Source of the DNA: Calvatia gigantea
Taxonomy: Eukaryota > Basidiomycota > Agaricomycetes > Agaricales > Lycoperdaceae
Assembly: GCA_025093985.1 (NCBI GenBank)
Contig: JACAAK010000010.1
Location: 1,761,501-1,825,500, forward strand
DNA length: 64,000 bases
Direction of reading: 5' to 3'
Every line of letters starts with the position of its first letter. The first letter of the stretch is position 1. The translations under genes were made by a program, and so were the position numbers. The notes under the pieces were generated by a model, which was not told the origin of the DNA, did not search any database, and worked only from the letters and a program-made list of their open reading frames with translations. This document shows, piece by piece, positions 23,248-35,616 of this stretch.

Positions 23248-23869
23248 TTATGCAATTAACTGCACAACTCCACCAGCAGCCTTGATCTTGCGTCTGCAAC
23301 AGCGTCAGGAAAACAATCTCACTTGGGCGGAGTTCAGGCACGTACTCGGCTTTTTCGGATACGAAACGGGCTTTCACAATGCACGGCAGCTGAGGCAGCC
23401 TGTCGCATCCAATCAATACCCCCCCCCCCCAAATATATCCACAAAAGATTCGGGTATACTTACTTGCCGTTGCCCAATACCTTGCCGTAGCCATGTCGTA
23501 GAGTATCAATGACAGGCACCACCTGCGAATTTTCTGTCAACCCCTTCTTCTCCTCCTCAGGCACAAGGCTCCAAAGTTTGTCGACATTGATGATCGGGCG
23601 CCAGTACTGGTTGCGCGTAAGATGGAAGTAACGCATACCAACCTTACCAAAGTAACCAGGGTGGTACTTATCAAAGTTGGTACTAGATTAACGCATCAGA
23701 TGAGTTTCCAAGAGCCAGGCTTTTGGCAGACAGAGAGGACCCACCGGTGGTGGTGCTGACCACCAGCGAGACCACGACCACCTGGATGTTTGCGGTGCTT
23801 GCCTACACGTCCATGACCGGCCGAGACATGACCGCGGTGTTTGCGAGTATTCGAGAACCGTGTAGGCAT
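23248..23869 (-). CDS. RPL28: 60S ribosomal protein uL15 (L28/L27a)
   Basis: A cytosolic large-subunit protein close to the peptidyl-transferase region. The highly conserved N terminus ([32 protein letters not shown]) and [16 protein letters not shown] are complete. Exons 23745-23869, 23464-23682, 23346-23399 and 23248-23293 give 147 residues, close to the yeast protein (149), ending in GGVVQLIA. The third intron (23400-23463) contains a run of 12 C on the plus strand (23419-23430). The gene is divergent from RPB11, with about 750 bp between the start codons. Very sure. Confidence 0.96.
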
Positions 23870-24618
23870 TGTTTTCTGTAGGGAGAAAGGAACCAAAGAA
23901 TATCGTCAGCGCTGTATTCCAATCGTGCGATCATCCACCCAGAGTCAATTCTTTCCATCCAACTCAAATTTCCAACATTTCCGTCAAAAATGACCATGAA
24001 ACAAATCAGTCAGGACCTCCTGACTCTGGTGGACAGTATATCTGGACGCAATGAAGACAGGGGGACTGACCTTGAGGAACGGTGTCGGTTGGGTGGGCTG
24101 TTGCGGCGACCTCCAGATCACCTCACTGCCAGATTTGGCGCCATTGATTAAACATACACAAACACTGTTGACCAAACAAAATTTCTTTGCTTGTTCGAAT
24201 TCTACTTATCATTCGCTCACGCTGTTCTCCGGTTTTCTTTGGTGAGTTTCGCTTTGAATTTCTCGATGTGATGGGAAAATACTCCTTATTTATTGTCGGT
24301 GATAACCCATGATCACAATTATTCTTTTTCTGATCCTCCCCTGCTCGTTTGGCCTAAACTCGTTCTCACAATACCCTCACAGCAGGCTTGAACATAGGCG
24401 TCGTTACCCAAACTTCGTATAGCATAATGTGAGTCCCGTCTCCCACCTCCCTGAAATGATTAGAAATTTGAAATCTGTCAATCCCCTGAGTGCGTCTCAG
24501 TGTGCGGTGACGATAATCTTCAAAAACATGCATGGCTTTATGATCCCCTCCATTTCCTACCTTCCTCAGCTTAATTCGAATTACTGACTCTCTTCTCAGA
24601 TAATTACTCTTTGTCATC
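23870..24618. promoter_or_regulatory. Divergent promoter region of RPL28 and RPB11
   Basis: The shared 5' region of two housekeeping genes on opposite strands. It contains T/C-rich tracts on both sides (for example 24230-24260 and 24360-24390), as is common for basidiomycete constitutive promoters. Either gene may also have leader introns here. No specific factor site can be assigned from sequence alone. Confidence 0.5.
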
Positions 24619-25190
24619 ATGAACGCCCCCAATCGATATGAAATTTACGTGCTCGAAGATGGCGAGAAGCCGTGCGTAGAATCTGCTGCATGACCTTGAG
24701 AGAGGAAGGGGTTTGATTAAACCTCGTTGGTTCACAGTGTCGAGGTAATCGAAGATACAAAAATCCCAAACGCCGCGACGATTAAAATCGTTAAGCAAGA
24801 TCATACCCTCGGCAACATGCTCCGCGCGTATGTATCCCTGACACACGAGGTTATAATATATGTCAGCGGCCTAAACTCACAGCGGGCACATACAGCCAAC
24901 TTCTCGCAATGCCTCAAATCCTCTTCGCTGGTTACAAAGTCCCACATCCTCTCCACCCCTATTTCCTCATCAAAATTCAAACGGACGGAACCGTCACGCC
25001 ACAAGTGCTCCTTGAGCAAGCTTGCGAAAAGCTCATCGGAACGATGTCTTCACTAGAGACTAAATTCAAGCGGGAGTTCTCGTATAAGGATGTTGAGGGT
25101 ACCGTCACGAGTCATTTGGAAGACCCTTATGGTGGGACTGGGACTGGTGGAGGTGCTTGGTCGACGGGGAGGGATTACCTGGATCTATAG
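24619..25190 (+). CDS. RPB11: RNA polymerase II subunit RPB11
   Basis: The small alpha-like subunit that pairs with RPB3 to nucleate Pol II assembly. MNAPNRYEIYVLEDGEKP matches the invariant RPB11 N terminus. KIPNAATIKIVKQDHTLGNMLRAQLL is the alpha-like dimerisation motif, and FAGYKVPHPL and FLIKIQTDG follow. Exons 24619-24671, 24738-24827 and 24896-25190 give 145 residues. The last about 25 residues are a Gly/Thr-rich extension (DPYGGTGTGGG) absent in yeast. Family identity is secure and the splice phases agree. Confidence 0.95.
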
Positions 25191-25776
25191 TTATGTTGTT
25201 TTTTGTTTCCCCTTGGCTGTTTGTTTTTTTTTCGTCTGGTGACGCATGTTAGTTTTCATCGTAGTATCCACCTGTACTATTATAATACAAGATAAGGCTT
25301 CAATTCGAATTGAATGCCCCTGAAAGTCAACCCGATACCGAGGACGAAACAGTGGTTTCGCCGAAAACTTCTTCAAAATTCAAAAATGTGAGTAGTGTGT
25401 GTGAGTGTGTTACGCATTATCTGACATCCTCCTTTCAACGAGAAGTACAGAATCTCAAGTCCAATATTCGTGTAAAGATGTAGTGGAATTTCAAGTATCA
25501 GTGTGAGTAACCCGTTTGGGAGGTTTCAGCTCAAACTGTGTCATAAGTGTGCCGCTCGGCGCAAGCTTAGACTTCCAGACCTTCCCAGGTCCACTAAAAT
25601 ACCAAAGAATATCCCAGCGACGATGTCATGTCTGTCCCCAACTAGCTAACCTTCTGAGACCTCAATGTCGGATATGACGCTGAATCCTCAGGCCTCAGGA
25701 TCCATCCGAAACTTCACTCTCTGCAAGTATATAACCAATCTCAAACACAGTTGACGACTCCTCGGAATCTGACAAC
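25191..25776. other. Intergenic region upstream of catalase
   Basis: The 3' flank of RPB11 and the catalase promoter. TATAACC lies at 25730-25736 and is followed by the catalase ATG about 45 bp later, a plausible TATA-type element. No gene. Confidence 0.35.
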
Positions 25777-27659
25777 ATGTTCTCTACAAGCAAGACTCCA
25801 ACCACCATCTTCATGGGCCTGGAGAAGGGCCCGATGCAAATGGCCACAAAGATTACTGGTGCCCAACCTGGCGGCCTGGAAAAAGACGGTGCTCCGTACT
25901 TCACCAATAACGAAGGCATCCCTTGGCCTGATCCCGCCCATTCAAAGACTGTGGGTGGTTTACCGCTCGTCAGCGATACGTTCTTGTTGCAGAAGCAACA
26001 GACGTTCAACAGGTCCAAGACTCTTGAACGTAAGTAATCCTTGGCCCTTTTCACCTTGGTAGCCTGTCAATTCATGGCTGGTTTGTAGGGATGGTTCACC
26101 CATCTGGGTCCGGAGCGTTTGGTTACTTCGAGTGTACCCAAGACATGTCCAGGTTTACGAAAGCTGGTTTGTTCGGTGAGCCTAACAGGCGCACTCCCAT
26201 CTTTGTGCGCTTCTCGACTGTTACTTTTGGTCGAGAGTTCCCCGACTCCGGGCGTAACCCGCGCGGATTTGCTATCAAGCATTACACTGAGGATGGCAAC
26301 TACGACGTTGTCGGATTGAACTGGGTATGCCTTTCTCTCTTACAACCCTACCTGATTTCTGAGACACTTTGCACAGCCTATCTTTTTCTGTCGCGACCCC
26401 ATCCAAGGTCCCGACGTCATTCGCTCTCAACAACGCAATCCCGCAAATTTCTTGCTCGACTACAACAGCCTCTTCGACTTCCTCGCTAACGTCCCCGAGT
26501 CCAATCACGCCGGGCTTATGCTTTTCTCTGACCACGGCACTCCCCGGGGCTTCCGCTCTATGCACGGTTATGGTTGCCACACTTTCCGTTGGGTCAACAG
26601 CGCCGGCCAGTTCGTGTATGTTAAGTACCATTACATCAGCCAGGTTGGACGCAGTGACTTTACTTGGCCCGAGGCCGTTCAGATGAGCGGAGAGGATCCT
26701 GATTTCGCCAAGCGAGACTTGTGGTCTGCTATTGAACGGGGAGAAACCCCGACTTGGACTATGAAAGTTCAAATTATGTCTCCTGAGGATGCTGATCCGG
26801 ACAAACTTGGTTTTGATCCTTTCGATGTTACCAAGGTTTGGCCCCGCAAGCAATTCCCGGTACGTTTCACCGTTCCATTTCGTCGTTACTTGAGCTCTGA
26901 ACTGATTGCGGTTATCAGATGCACGAAGTCGGTCGTATTGTCTTAAACAAGAACCCCGACGATTACCATCGCGACGTTGAGCAAGCCGCGTTCTCACCTG
27001 GAGCCTTGATTCCAGGCGTCGAAGACGCTCCAGACCCACTCCTCCAATTCCGCATGTTCTTCTACCGTGACGCGCAGTACCACCGTCTCGGCTCAACCAA
27101 CTTCCACCAAATCCCCGTCAACTGCCCGTTCATGGCCAAATCCTTCTCCACTCTCAACTTTGCCGGCAACATGCGCACCGATGCCAACACGGGAAAGAAC
27201 CCTCACTACACGCCCAACAGCTTCACCAAAAACAAATTCAGGCCAGACGTTGTTGAGACTCCTTACACAGTTTCGGACAACATCGTTTCGCGCGCCAGTC
27301 ACTTCTGGAGCGAAGGGAAGCCGAGTAGGGAATACGAACAGGCGAGGCATCTTTACCTCAATGTCATGACCGGCACGGAGAGAAAGGCAGTGCACACGAA
27401 TACTGCTGGTGTCCTCAAACTAGTCGAGTACCCACAGATTATTGAGAAATATCTTGGTCAGTTATCGGCTATTGATGAGGGATATGCCAAGGGTGTGTGG
27501 AAGTTGTTGCCGGAGAAGAAGCGTGTACCTTGGGAAGTCGTGAAGAAAGTAGCTCAAACGGCGGCTGTGCCAGAGAGCAAAGAAACGAAGCTAGTGCCGC
27601 ATTCTCCGACTGATAAGCTGGTTGGGGAGGTTCCTTCTGGCCCTGTGTATCGGAATTAG
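25777..27659 (+). CDS. Catalase (haem-dependent, small-subunit type)
   Basis: Decomposes hydrogen peroxide. Exons 25777-26029, 26089-26324, 26377-26859 and 26919-27659 give 570 residues with consistent phases. The distal His is in the MVHPSGSGAFGYFE motif (usual VHAKGAGAFG). The distal Asn region reads GLNWPIFFCRDP where most catalases have GNNTPVFFIRDP. The proximal haem-ligand Tyr is in RMFFYRDAQYHRLG (usual RLFSYPDTHRHRLG), and IPVNCP follows. Length is close to that of peroxisomal/cytosolic small-subunit catalases with an extended C terminus; the C-terminal VYRN is not a classical peroxisomal signal. The active-site context is divergent but the catalytic residues are kept. Confident of family, less of kinetics. 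Confidence 0.93.
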
Positions 27660-27872
27660 GTCTCTAGTTTTTACGAGCGATCTTGGCTCCCAGGTTGTTT
27701 TGGTTCCGGACCGGTAATAACAGAATTGAAACACGTTGTGTTCTCTGACTTAACAACTCAAACAAAGCGTGATTTTTGCTGCACCTGACCATAACAATGT
27801 AAGCTCGCTATATATAAGTCCGCGTCTGCTGGGCCATGGCTTGATTTCACGCATTAACCTCAATTGTTTGAG

Positions 27873-29484
27873 ATGTCGTCGACGATAGAAGACCTTGAAG
27901 TAAGTCCACCGGAGAACAATCTGATTGCTTTGAAGTTATTCTGAGTACTGATGTAGGTTTTTCGTGTCCCTCCGCGTTGGGTGTTTGTACGTGTCAGAAC
28001 CTCAGATGGGCTCGTGGGATGGGGAGAGGGAACACTTGAGGGCCATACGGAAGCTATTGAAGGCGCATACCAAGATCTACGTGAAAAGTTCATTGGCTCA
28101 GACCCAGATAACATCGAGGACATCTGGCAGGTTGCATATCGTGCTAGATTCTACAGGGGCGGCCCGGTCCTTATGGTGACCCTGGCCACATTGTTTCATT
28201 CTCCAACTTTCGCTAACCGTTAACCATACACAACAGAGCGCTCTATCTGGACTCAACATCGCATTATGGGACATCAAAGGCAAGAAATTGGGTGTTCCTA
28301 TATGGCAACTTCTCGGAGGCAAAGTTAGAGACAGGATCAAGGTCTACGGATGGGTTGGTGGAGACAAACCATCGGACGTCGTCAGTGCCGCAATACGGCG
28401 TAAGGATCAAGGCTTTTTGGTTGTGAAGATGAATGGCACTGGTGAGCTTCATAACCCCTCCACTAATTCACCAATATTGATTGGTAGCCGGTAGAAAATA
28501 CTGGGTGGATCGATTCGCCGAGTAAGCTTGAGGAGGCCGTAGGTCGCGTCAAAGATGTCCGAGCTCTTGGGTTGGACGTCGGAGTTGATTTTCACGGACG
28601 ACTTCATAAGGGCATGGCTAAGCAGCTCGCAAAACTGCTTGAACCGCATCAACCGTTATTTATTGAAGGTATATCCAGTGGATGTGAATAACCTCAGTTT
28701 TCTGACTCCGCGGGTTCACGTTGGTCAGAACCACTGTTACCTACCCAACCCGAGGAAATCGCGGACCTCAAGAACCTTGTGGCAACTCCAATCGCGCTTG
28801 GTGAACGCCTTTACAACAGGGCAGACTTTCGACCCTATTTCGAGCGGAGAGCGATTGACATCGCTCAACCCGACGTGAGTTCAAAATATTACGAATTCTA
28901 TGTGGGCTCAAGATTTCCCTTAGATATCTCATTGTGGTGGAATAAGTGAGCTTTATCGGATAGCAGCAATGGCCGAGACCTATGATGTCGCTCTGGCACC
29001 ACATTGTCCTCTTGGTCCTATTGCTTTCGCTGCATGTATGCAAGTTGCTACTTGCGTACCTAATTGTGAGCAGTACCAAAGCACCAACCTTTCATTCTTC
29101 ACGGGTCTAACCGTTTCCTTAGTCGTGATCCAAGAGATGAGCTGGGAGGCGATTCATGCCTATATGTACATTGATGCGATATACTAATCTGATAATAGAT
29201 CCACTATAACGCCAGCCTCGATTCCGAGGTTGGCGCTGATCTGCATACCTTCCTCGTGGACCCGAATGTCTTCAAAGTCCGGGATGGTTACGTCAATATC
29301 TTGAAAGGTAGTTCTGTCATTTAATATTTTGCCGGTCGTATCCCTGATATCATTCGCAGGACCAGGATTAGGAATTGAGATCAACGAGGATCTAGTGCGG
29401 GGGATGTCCGAACGATATATCAAATACCCGGCATGGAGAAATCCGGTTTGGAGAGGAGAAGACGGAACAATAAGAGAATGGTGA
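27873..29484 (+). CDS. Mandelate racemase/enolase-superfamily sugar-acid dehydratase (D-galactonate dehydratase-like)
   Basis: Nine exons: 27873-27899, 27957-28175, 28237-28441, 28495-28668, 28729-28874, 28924-29065, 29123-29148, 29199-29307 and 29360-29484. They give an exact 390-residue frame. Features of the DgoD group are visible: GWGEGT, the small-domain [16 protein letters not shown], the KMN motif, the metal ligands DFHGR, FIEEP and ALGER, and the catalytic His in LAPHCPLGP. The enzyme would dehydrate a six-carbon aldonate to a 2-keto-3-deoxy acid in the cytosol; the exact sugar is not settled. The seventh intron (29149-29198) must use a GC donor if the frame is to continue into IHYN; it has a perfect TACTAAT branch point. 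The first exon encodes only nine residues. Confidence 0.9.
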
Positions 29485-30017
29485 TGTATCTGTATCAAGT
29501 AGCTCACGTTTTTCCAATTATACCGAGTCCACAACTCGAGGCAAAGTTGGTCCGAGCAGATTCATTACCCCGAGCAGCATTCAGGCGAACCGAATAAACG
29601 ATTTTTATGGCAATCGAGACCTCTTGTTCTGTTCTGAATTGTTTCACGAGCAATTTTGTGAGGATGAAAGCAAGTCCATATCCATGGCATTTGGTATCTA
29701 TTTTACTAGATGTATCCTCTCCGTTGAGTCTCGATTTCATGGCGCTGTCTCCGTCCTTTCACTTTCTAAAAATAAGAAAAATACAGCCACGCTTGAAGGA
29801 TTACATTCGTCCTTCAGACTGCTCATTGGTGACCTCGCGAACCGCTCAGTCCTCAAATGCAATGGCAATCCTGTGTTTTTCGGACCTGGACAGACTTTTG
29901 CAACTCTTTTTCCCTTCTCGCTTACTCGGGTCGGATTGCTCCTTCCATCCCTTCAGAGTAGTGGTTATGTCATTACGATATTGATTTGTAATTCCTGCCT
30001 ATGTACGATGCACAACG
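29485..30017. other. Convergent spacer between dehydratase and GH12 genes
   Basis: Two short overlapping open frames on the plus strand (29607-30025) have no recognisable motif. Nothing supported. Confidence 0.3.
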
Positions 30018-31197
30018 TTACGTAGAACTGACAGAAACGCTATAGCTGGATGTGACCAGTGTGGCGGTTCCGGTGAATGGTTCAGTACCGGCTTGGATGG
30101 ATTGTATGTACTAAATTCACGTTCAATTATCCAGAATATTGCTGCAGCTTACAAACCACTTACTTGGCTAGAAGAAACTCCCTGGTTTGCAACAAGATAA
30201 TCTAAAGGAGAGGGTTGATTTAGCAAATTCCTAACAATCAGAATTATGTGACCCACCGAAAAATTCTTTCAAGTTCGCATTGAAGTTCGTGATATCGCCA
30301 CCGCTACTGACGAACGACAAAACTTGCCAGTTCGAGTTAGGTCCTCTCCAGAGATTCCAGGTATGGCCTGCTAATGAGATACCAGAAGCTATTTGAGAGC
30401 CGACAGGCTGAATACTACAAAATCGGCGACAGTTGTTTAGTGCCGAGCCTCGGTAAGTAATGATGTCCTTACCCGCCAAGACCAGAAAGCCAGATCATAC
30501 TAACAACGGGCTCAGTTTCCCCGATCGTTATCGTCAGAAATCAGGGGACTCACATTTCAAAGGAAGAGGCGGTGCTCGCTGGGTTTCCCGAGGGTGCAAC
30601 GCCAGTCCAGATATCATAGCTAGAACCCTCCGTCAACAACGTTAAGGCATTTCGAATATCGTCGAAAAGCTCACGCGACATCGGCCCTAATGCCGGCTGA
30701 CTGTGATTGGTACTGCCAGTTCCACGTTGTCGGGGCAGAGGCAACACGTTGTAGCTGAAGCACGAAGGTGAGTTCGTGTCTTCTAAACTAGTGTCGGAAT
30801 TACCTGGACACCCTTAGCAGAATTTGATATCACGTTGGGGTCTTTCCAACGTTCTCGTCAATTCTCTCAATAAGACGCGGTAAACTAACTGACTCACAGC
30901 TCTTCACGTTATTGGGGTTATTGGCCCATGTGTAATTGGTCGACCACGAAACAGTATTGCCTGAGGCACTAATGAGAGTGGAAGACTCCGAACCCACCCC
31001 GGACACTGGAGAATATCTGTCGTCAACAAGCGCTTCCGTTTCCCGGACAATATCTTCAACGTACTGGATCCCCAGAGGTTTTGGCATAAGGTATAGGCAC
31101 CCGCGGGGAGACAGTCAAAGCGGCCACTAATAGTCTGTGCGCCGGAAAGCATGGACAAGTTAGCGAGAAGGAATACAGAGATCAACTTCAAAAACAT
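30018..31197 (-). CDS. Secreted glycoside hydrolase family 12 endoglucanase/xyloglucanase
   Basis: Nine exons (31065-31197, 30898-31005, 30804-30841, 30675-30754, 30554-30619, 30473-30499, 30257-30414, 30164-30201, 30018-30110) give an intact 246-residue protein. A signal peptide (MFLKLISVFLLANLSMLSGA) is followed by the GH12 beta-jelly-roll: YTLCQNLWG, TLISASGNTVSWSTNY, WNWQYQ, and the nucleophile motif FEIMIWLSGLGG. The C-terminal GTEPFTG most likely carries the acid/base Glu. Substrates are beta-1,4-glucan or xyloglucan of plant walls; the sequence does not decide which. It acts outside the cell. The very short exons (27 and 38 bp) make this gene easy to mispredict. Confidence 0.93.
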
Positions 31198-32709
31198 GTT
31201 GAACGGTATGGGATGGGGGTTTCGTGGATAGGTGGCATCCTTTATACGTGTTCGGAATATTCTAGGCGAGTACCCATACAATAATTCAAGTCCCTCGAAG
31301 ACGAATCAGCTACGCGCTTCTTCTATGCAGTGTCGCTGAAAATTCGGAGTGGCAAATTGTTTTGCCAAGCAGGACGAAATTCCACATCGACTCTGGGGAA
31401 CACATGTGTAGGTCTAAAAATAGAACACCATTCGTCCGAGAACCTGGTTGTATGGCACTTACAACGGAGTCTTCAAATGAATCAACAGGAGGCAAAGCAC
31501 GACCCGATTGAGGGTGAGTCAACTTTCCGAGCCCACATCCATTTCTCCGGCCTAGTTGTCAAAACAGTTGCCATCAGGGAGCGGGCCAAGTCATGCGCTT
31601 GAATTATGGCGGCGTCTGTAGTTCTGCCTCGGCCCCACCCCCACGTTGTGTTGTATGGTATCGTATATTCCAAATTTATGTCTTGGGCCATTGTGACCGA
31701 AGAGCGACACTTCTCGTGAGACATCCGACCCTAATACGATTGAGCTGGATTGCTCCGCCATTCCTACGTGTCTTATCTCGTGGCACGCTAATCACACTCG
31801 TTCTCCGCCTGTATAAATCACAATAATTAACCTACGGAACGAACTCCGGGCCATTCGCTTTCTTCCAATTTCAGATATTCTTCATCATGTCTGAAAGCAA
31901 CTCCACCCACACGCACTGTACTGTTTACGATTCACGGAAAATCAGGAAGCCCGGGACCACGATTTTTTTGGATTGAGTTGGTCAACCTGAAACCGACCTC
32001 AGACACTACACCCCTCTTTCTCGGGGTGGGCTCGGATATTACTTCGAGGACAGTACCCAGGATCAACCTGCATGTCGTCACTATGGCGTTCTATCAAGTC
32101 CACAGGGAGAACGTCGGGAGCGGTCTGAAAACTGACAAAGAGGAAGTTGATTAACTGAGCCCAGTAATTCAGCGACGAGGCCCCGATCCATCAGTAGTCG
32201 CCTCACCTCTGGCCTTGAAGAAGCAGAGACGATGAGAAGCATCACCGAAGACGAAGAATGAGCCGGCAACAAGAAATGTTGGTACCTTTAGGCGGTTGCA
32301 CCTCCCCCTTATCCCTCTAAAAAAACTCCATGGAGGACTAGGTGTGTCAACGCGCAGCGACCCGAGTTTTGCCTGCCAAGTACGGACGTTGACATTCAAA
32401 AAGGATCGTAATACTGATGTGGATTTTCAAATGAGATCAAGAATCAATTAATCAACGTTCAACGTTTCAACAATAGTCCTGAACCTTTTGCGTTCACAGC
32501 AGATGCTGGCCTAGTACGTACGAGCTTAACGATCAAATGACTATCAGCGCGGCCGTAATACAGACTCGGGCCTAAGTTTCGAATTTCATGATTAGAGGTG
32601 GGGAATTGTGCAATAATACATGATGTGACGTCAACAAACATGACTGGCCATTGACTATTAAACATTAAGTGACGACAATTGCAGATCCAGCGCAGTGACA
32701 ATCTGGCGC
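31198..32709. other. Intergenic region, GH12 promoter side
   Basis: Upstream region of the GH12 gene and 3' flank of the OPT gene. Short frames at 31330-31826 and 31482-31724 carry no motif. A short run beginning with an ATG at 31886 is open only briefly. I see no gene I can support. Confidence 0.3.
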
Positions 32710-35616
32710 CTATCCACAGAACTCCATACCAGGGCATCCAATCGCTGTACCGAAGTCTAAAGAAACACAATGTCAATTCATGTTACTCACAAGAGACAAA
32801 AACAGAGAAAAAAACTTACGGCCACCATCAACACCAACAACCGCCAACAACGCCTGGAACACACCAGCCAAACCTTCACCAGCCAACATACCAGCTGCAA
32901 CGGCGAACATGTACATATCATAACCAGCTGGATTACGCTTCTGCCAGAAGTAGCAGTAGAGCGAACCAACGGCCATGGCAATGGGGTAATAGATCTGGGG
33001 AACAACAAATGCGAGACCGATGGCGTTCCAGTTGGGTACCCAGTGGTGGTATTTCTTCGGGATCCAAAGGCGCTTGATGATGAGGGTGCCAACGGCAGCG
33101 AGACTGAGGCAGATGGCCGTGATTCCAGATGACGGAGGAACAGCTAAAACGAGCATTTTAGACGGCTGGTCAATGTGTTGTGTAAGATGAGGGCACGTAC
33201 GAAGTTTAGGGGCGGTGACGGCGAGAGCGACAGCTGCCCAAGCGGAGACGGAGGGTGCACTGTAAGTGCAGATACCGGACTCTGGGGGATTGCTTGACGA
33301 CAGCGTGAGCTGGAACTGTTCGTCGGCTAGATACCTCAAAACACTTACATGATACAAGGAGCAGCCTTCGTAAAGAGGATAAAGAGGCCAGCGTTCAAGA
33401 AAACGGCAACGACGGAACCACAAAGTTGGGCAACGAATTGGTTGCGAGGCTTAGCGCGGAGGAGATAACCAGTCTTCAGATCACCAGTCATATCTGCGGC
33501 CTGAGCAGCAGCGCCAGCAGAAACAACACCACCAGTCAAATTAAGAGTCTGGGCGGCCTTGATTTCGAGACCAGTACCCTTGGTGATACCACCAAAGATG
33601 ATTTGGGAGGCTTTGGCGACGGTTGTGACGGGATTGACATCGGTATGACCACTAGATTGAACTCCAATGAAGGAGAAGATGAAACCGAGGATAAGGGCGA
33701 GAATTGCCTCGCCGACATTCATGTGGAATTGAGTAGCGAGAATAGCGACGGACATGACTGTGCTGGCAGCAACACCAGTTGTCCACCATGAGGTCGGGAC
33801 ACGGTGCTCGAGGGGAGTCTGGATGGGGGACATGAGATCGTAAACAAGCCAGACAATGAGACTTGCTCACTTGATCTTCTTCTTCAGGGTTCAAATCAGT
33901 CTTACGGCGGAACCAGGTGGCCGGATTGAAATGGCTGGCCTTGACCTCTGATAAAATATGAGATACGACGATTAACCAGATAAGTCATGACCGCTTACTG
34001 AAGAGGATAGGAAGCATGGTAATAACGACGTCGGCGAAGGAGTAGAGCATCATGATCAAAACTCCAGGCCACAGCAACCAGTAACGCGGAGAGGGACTAG
34101 CGAGGAACTTATCGGGATCCGTGAAGGAAAGGCCGAGGTAGGAGACAAGAGGGAAATCGTCGCTGATGGAAACTCCAACGGCAAGACCATTCTTGACGAT
34201 GGAGGGGGCAACTGCACTAGATGAGCGACCGCAGGATTCATTAAAGGAAATTCACATACTGATACCCCAGGCAAGAATAGCGCCACCGACTAAACAGACG
34301 CTATGAGATGGGAGTGTTGAGTGATTATGAGGCACGTACAGAAACTCCAACTAGCGTTGAGACCGCTGAGCATACCAGCACCGAAGAAGGCGGGAGTAAA
34401 CTCGATAAGCCAGCCAAAGTTTTCAAGGGAAATGATACTGGTAAAGCCCAGGCGATACAGAGTCCAGCCGATGTGCCAATCAAAGATCTTTGTTCTTTTG
34501 TCAGAGAACTGGCCTGTGTAGTTTGGTGTTGGGACTTACGACACCGGGGGCATAGCTAGCTACGACCTTATAGACGAAGACAATGCAGAATGAATAGAGC
34601 AACGCCAATGACTTCTTCTTGGCCACCATGGCTCCGGTCTTACTGTTGTGAAGAGAACGGATGGTGTAGGCCTAATACGGCGAGATCAGAGCCAAGAATA
34701 GTTGAGAAGGGGCTACGACTCACAGTCGCGGAAGGGGTGGGGAAGGTAAGCTTCTGATGCACGATATAGTATGCCCGAAGAGGTATGACGAAGAAGACAC
34801 CGAAGAAACCGGCGGTGACCGTGAGGGCGATCAGTTTACCGAAATCCTTCTCGGGAAGATCAGATAAAAGATTCATGCGATACATAGCCGGTATAGCAGA
34901 AACGAAAAGGATACCCAAACCGCCAGAGGCTATCAGAAGCGTTAGCCTGTTGGCGAGGAAGGGAGGAACGTAGGATAGTTACCAGTTGCAGCACTAGGGC
35001 AGAAAGGTCAGGTTGTTGTTAAGGCAGGGAAATTGTAAAATAATTACGTTTGTACAGTACAGTTCTCCTTGGGCCCAAAGGGACCACCCAGGAAACGTCC
35101 AAGAAGACCTGATTCCGGAAGGATTTTGGAGATGGGCTTAAGGATAGCGTAACCGAAGATAGCCTGAAAAGAGTTACGGTTACGATACTGCTGATAATGA
35201 TATGGCTGTGGCGTGACTTACACCAAACAGTTGAGGGCCGAAAGTAAAACCGGTCTTCAAACCAAGATAAATGTTTGAAGCACCAACTAATCGATGCCGT
35301 CAGACGACATCCATACATGACTATCAGTCGTACATACCAACTGCACCGAGAGCACACCCGACGAGCAGCGCTCGGAATGTAAGCTGATGAGTCTCCTCAA
35401 CATAATCTGGTTCTACAGGGAAAGGTTTTGAGCTAGTCAAAAGTCAGAGTCAATTATTTATCGCCTGAAGAGGAGGCGACGTACACGTCGTGATCATCCA
35501 CCTCATCAGCTAACTCCACGCCTTCCTCTGAGCCAAGTTTCTTCTCCTCCTTGGATGGAGGACTTCTCCATTTCCACTCCGGAACGGTACTTGAGCTGAT
35601 CAACGGATTCGGCCAT
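32710..35616 (-). CDS. OPT-family (oligopeptide / YSL-type metal-chelate) transporter
   Basis: A polytopic plasma- or vacuolar-membrane transporter of the OPT superfamily. Motifs in order: FPVEPDYVEETHQLTFRALL, SNIYLGLKTGFTFG, a GPFGPKENC segment, NFGWLIEFTPAFFGAGML, FNPATWFRRK, a SSGHTDVNPVT motif and the C-terminal GTAIGCPGMEFCG. The last exon is 32710-32756. At least ten introns are present. The closest group is the fungal OPTs related to yellow-stripe-like carriers; the substrate (peptide, siderophore-like chelate or glutathione conjugate) cannot be read from sequence. The ATG at 35616 starts MAESVDQLKYR. To reach the acidic segment EEGVELADEVDD the frame must slip by one base around 35545-35575, so either the start exon is mis-sequenced or the true start differs. 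Confidence 0.88.

Noticed and set aside
25384..25420. GTGTGTGAGTGTGT tract as a telomere-like or regulatory repeat
   Set aside because: Short and imperfect; ordinary low-complexity intergenic DNA.
26275..27096. 273 aa minus-strand frame inside catalase
   Set aside because: Opposite strand of a well-conserved catalase exon.
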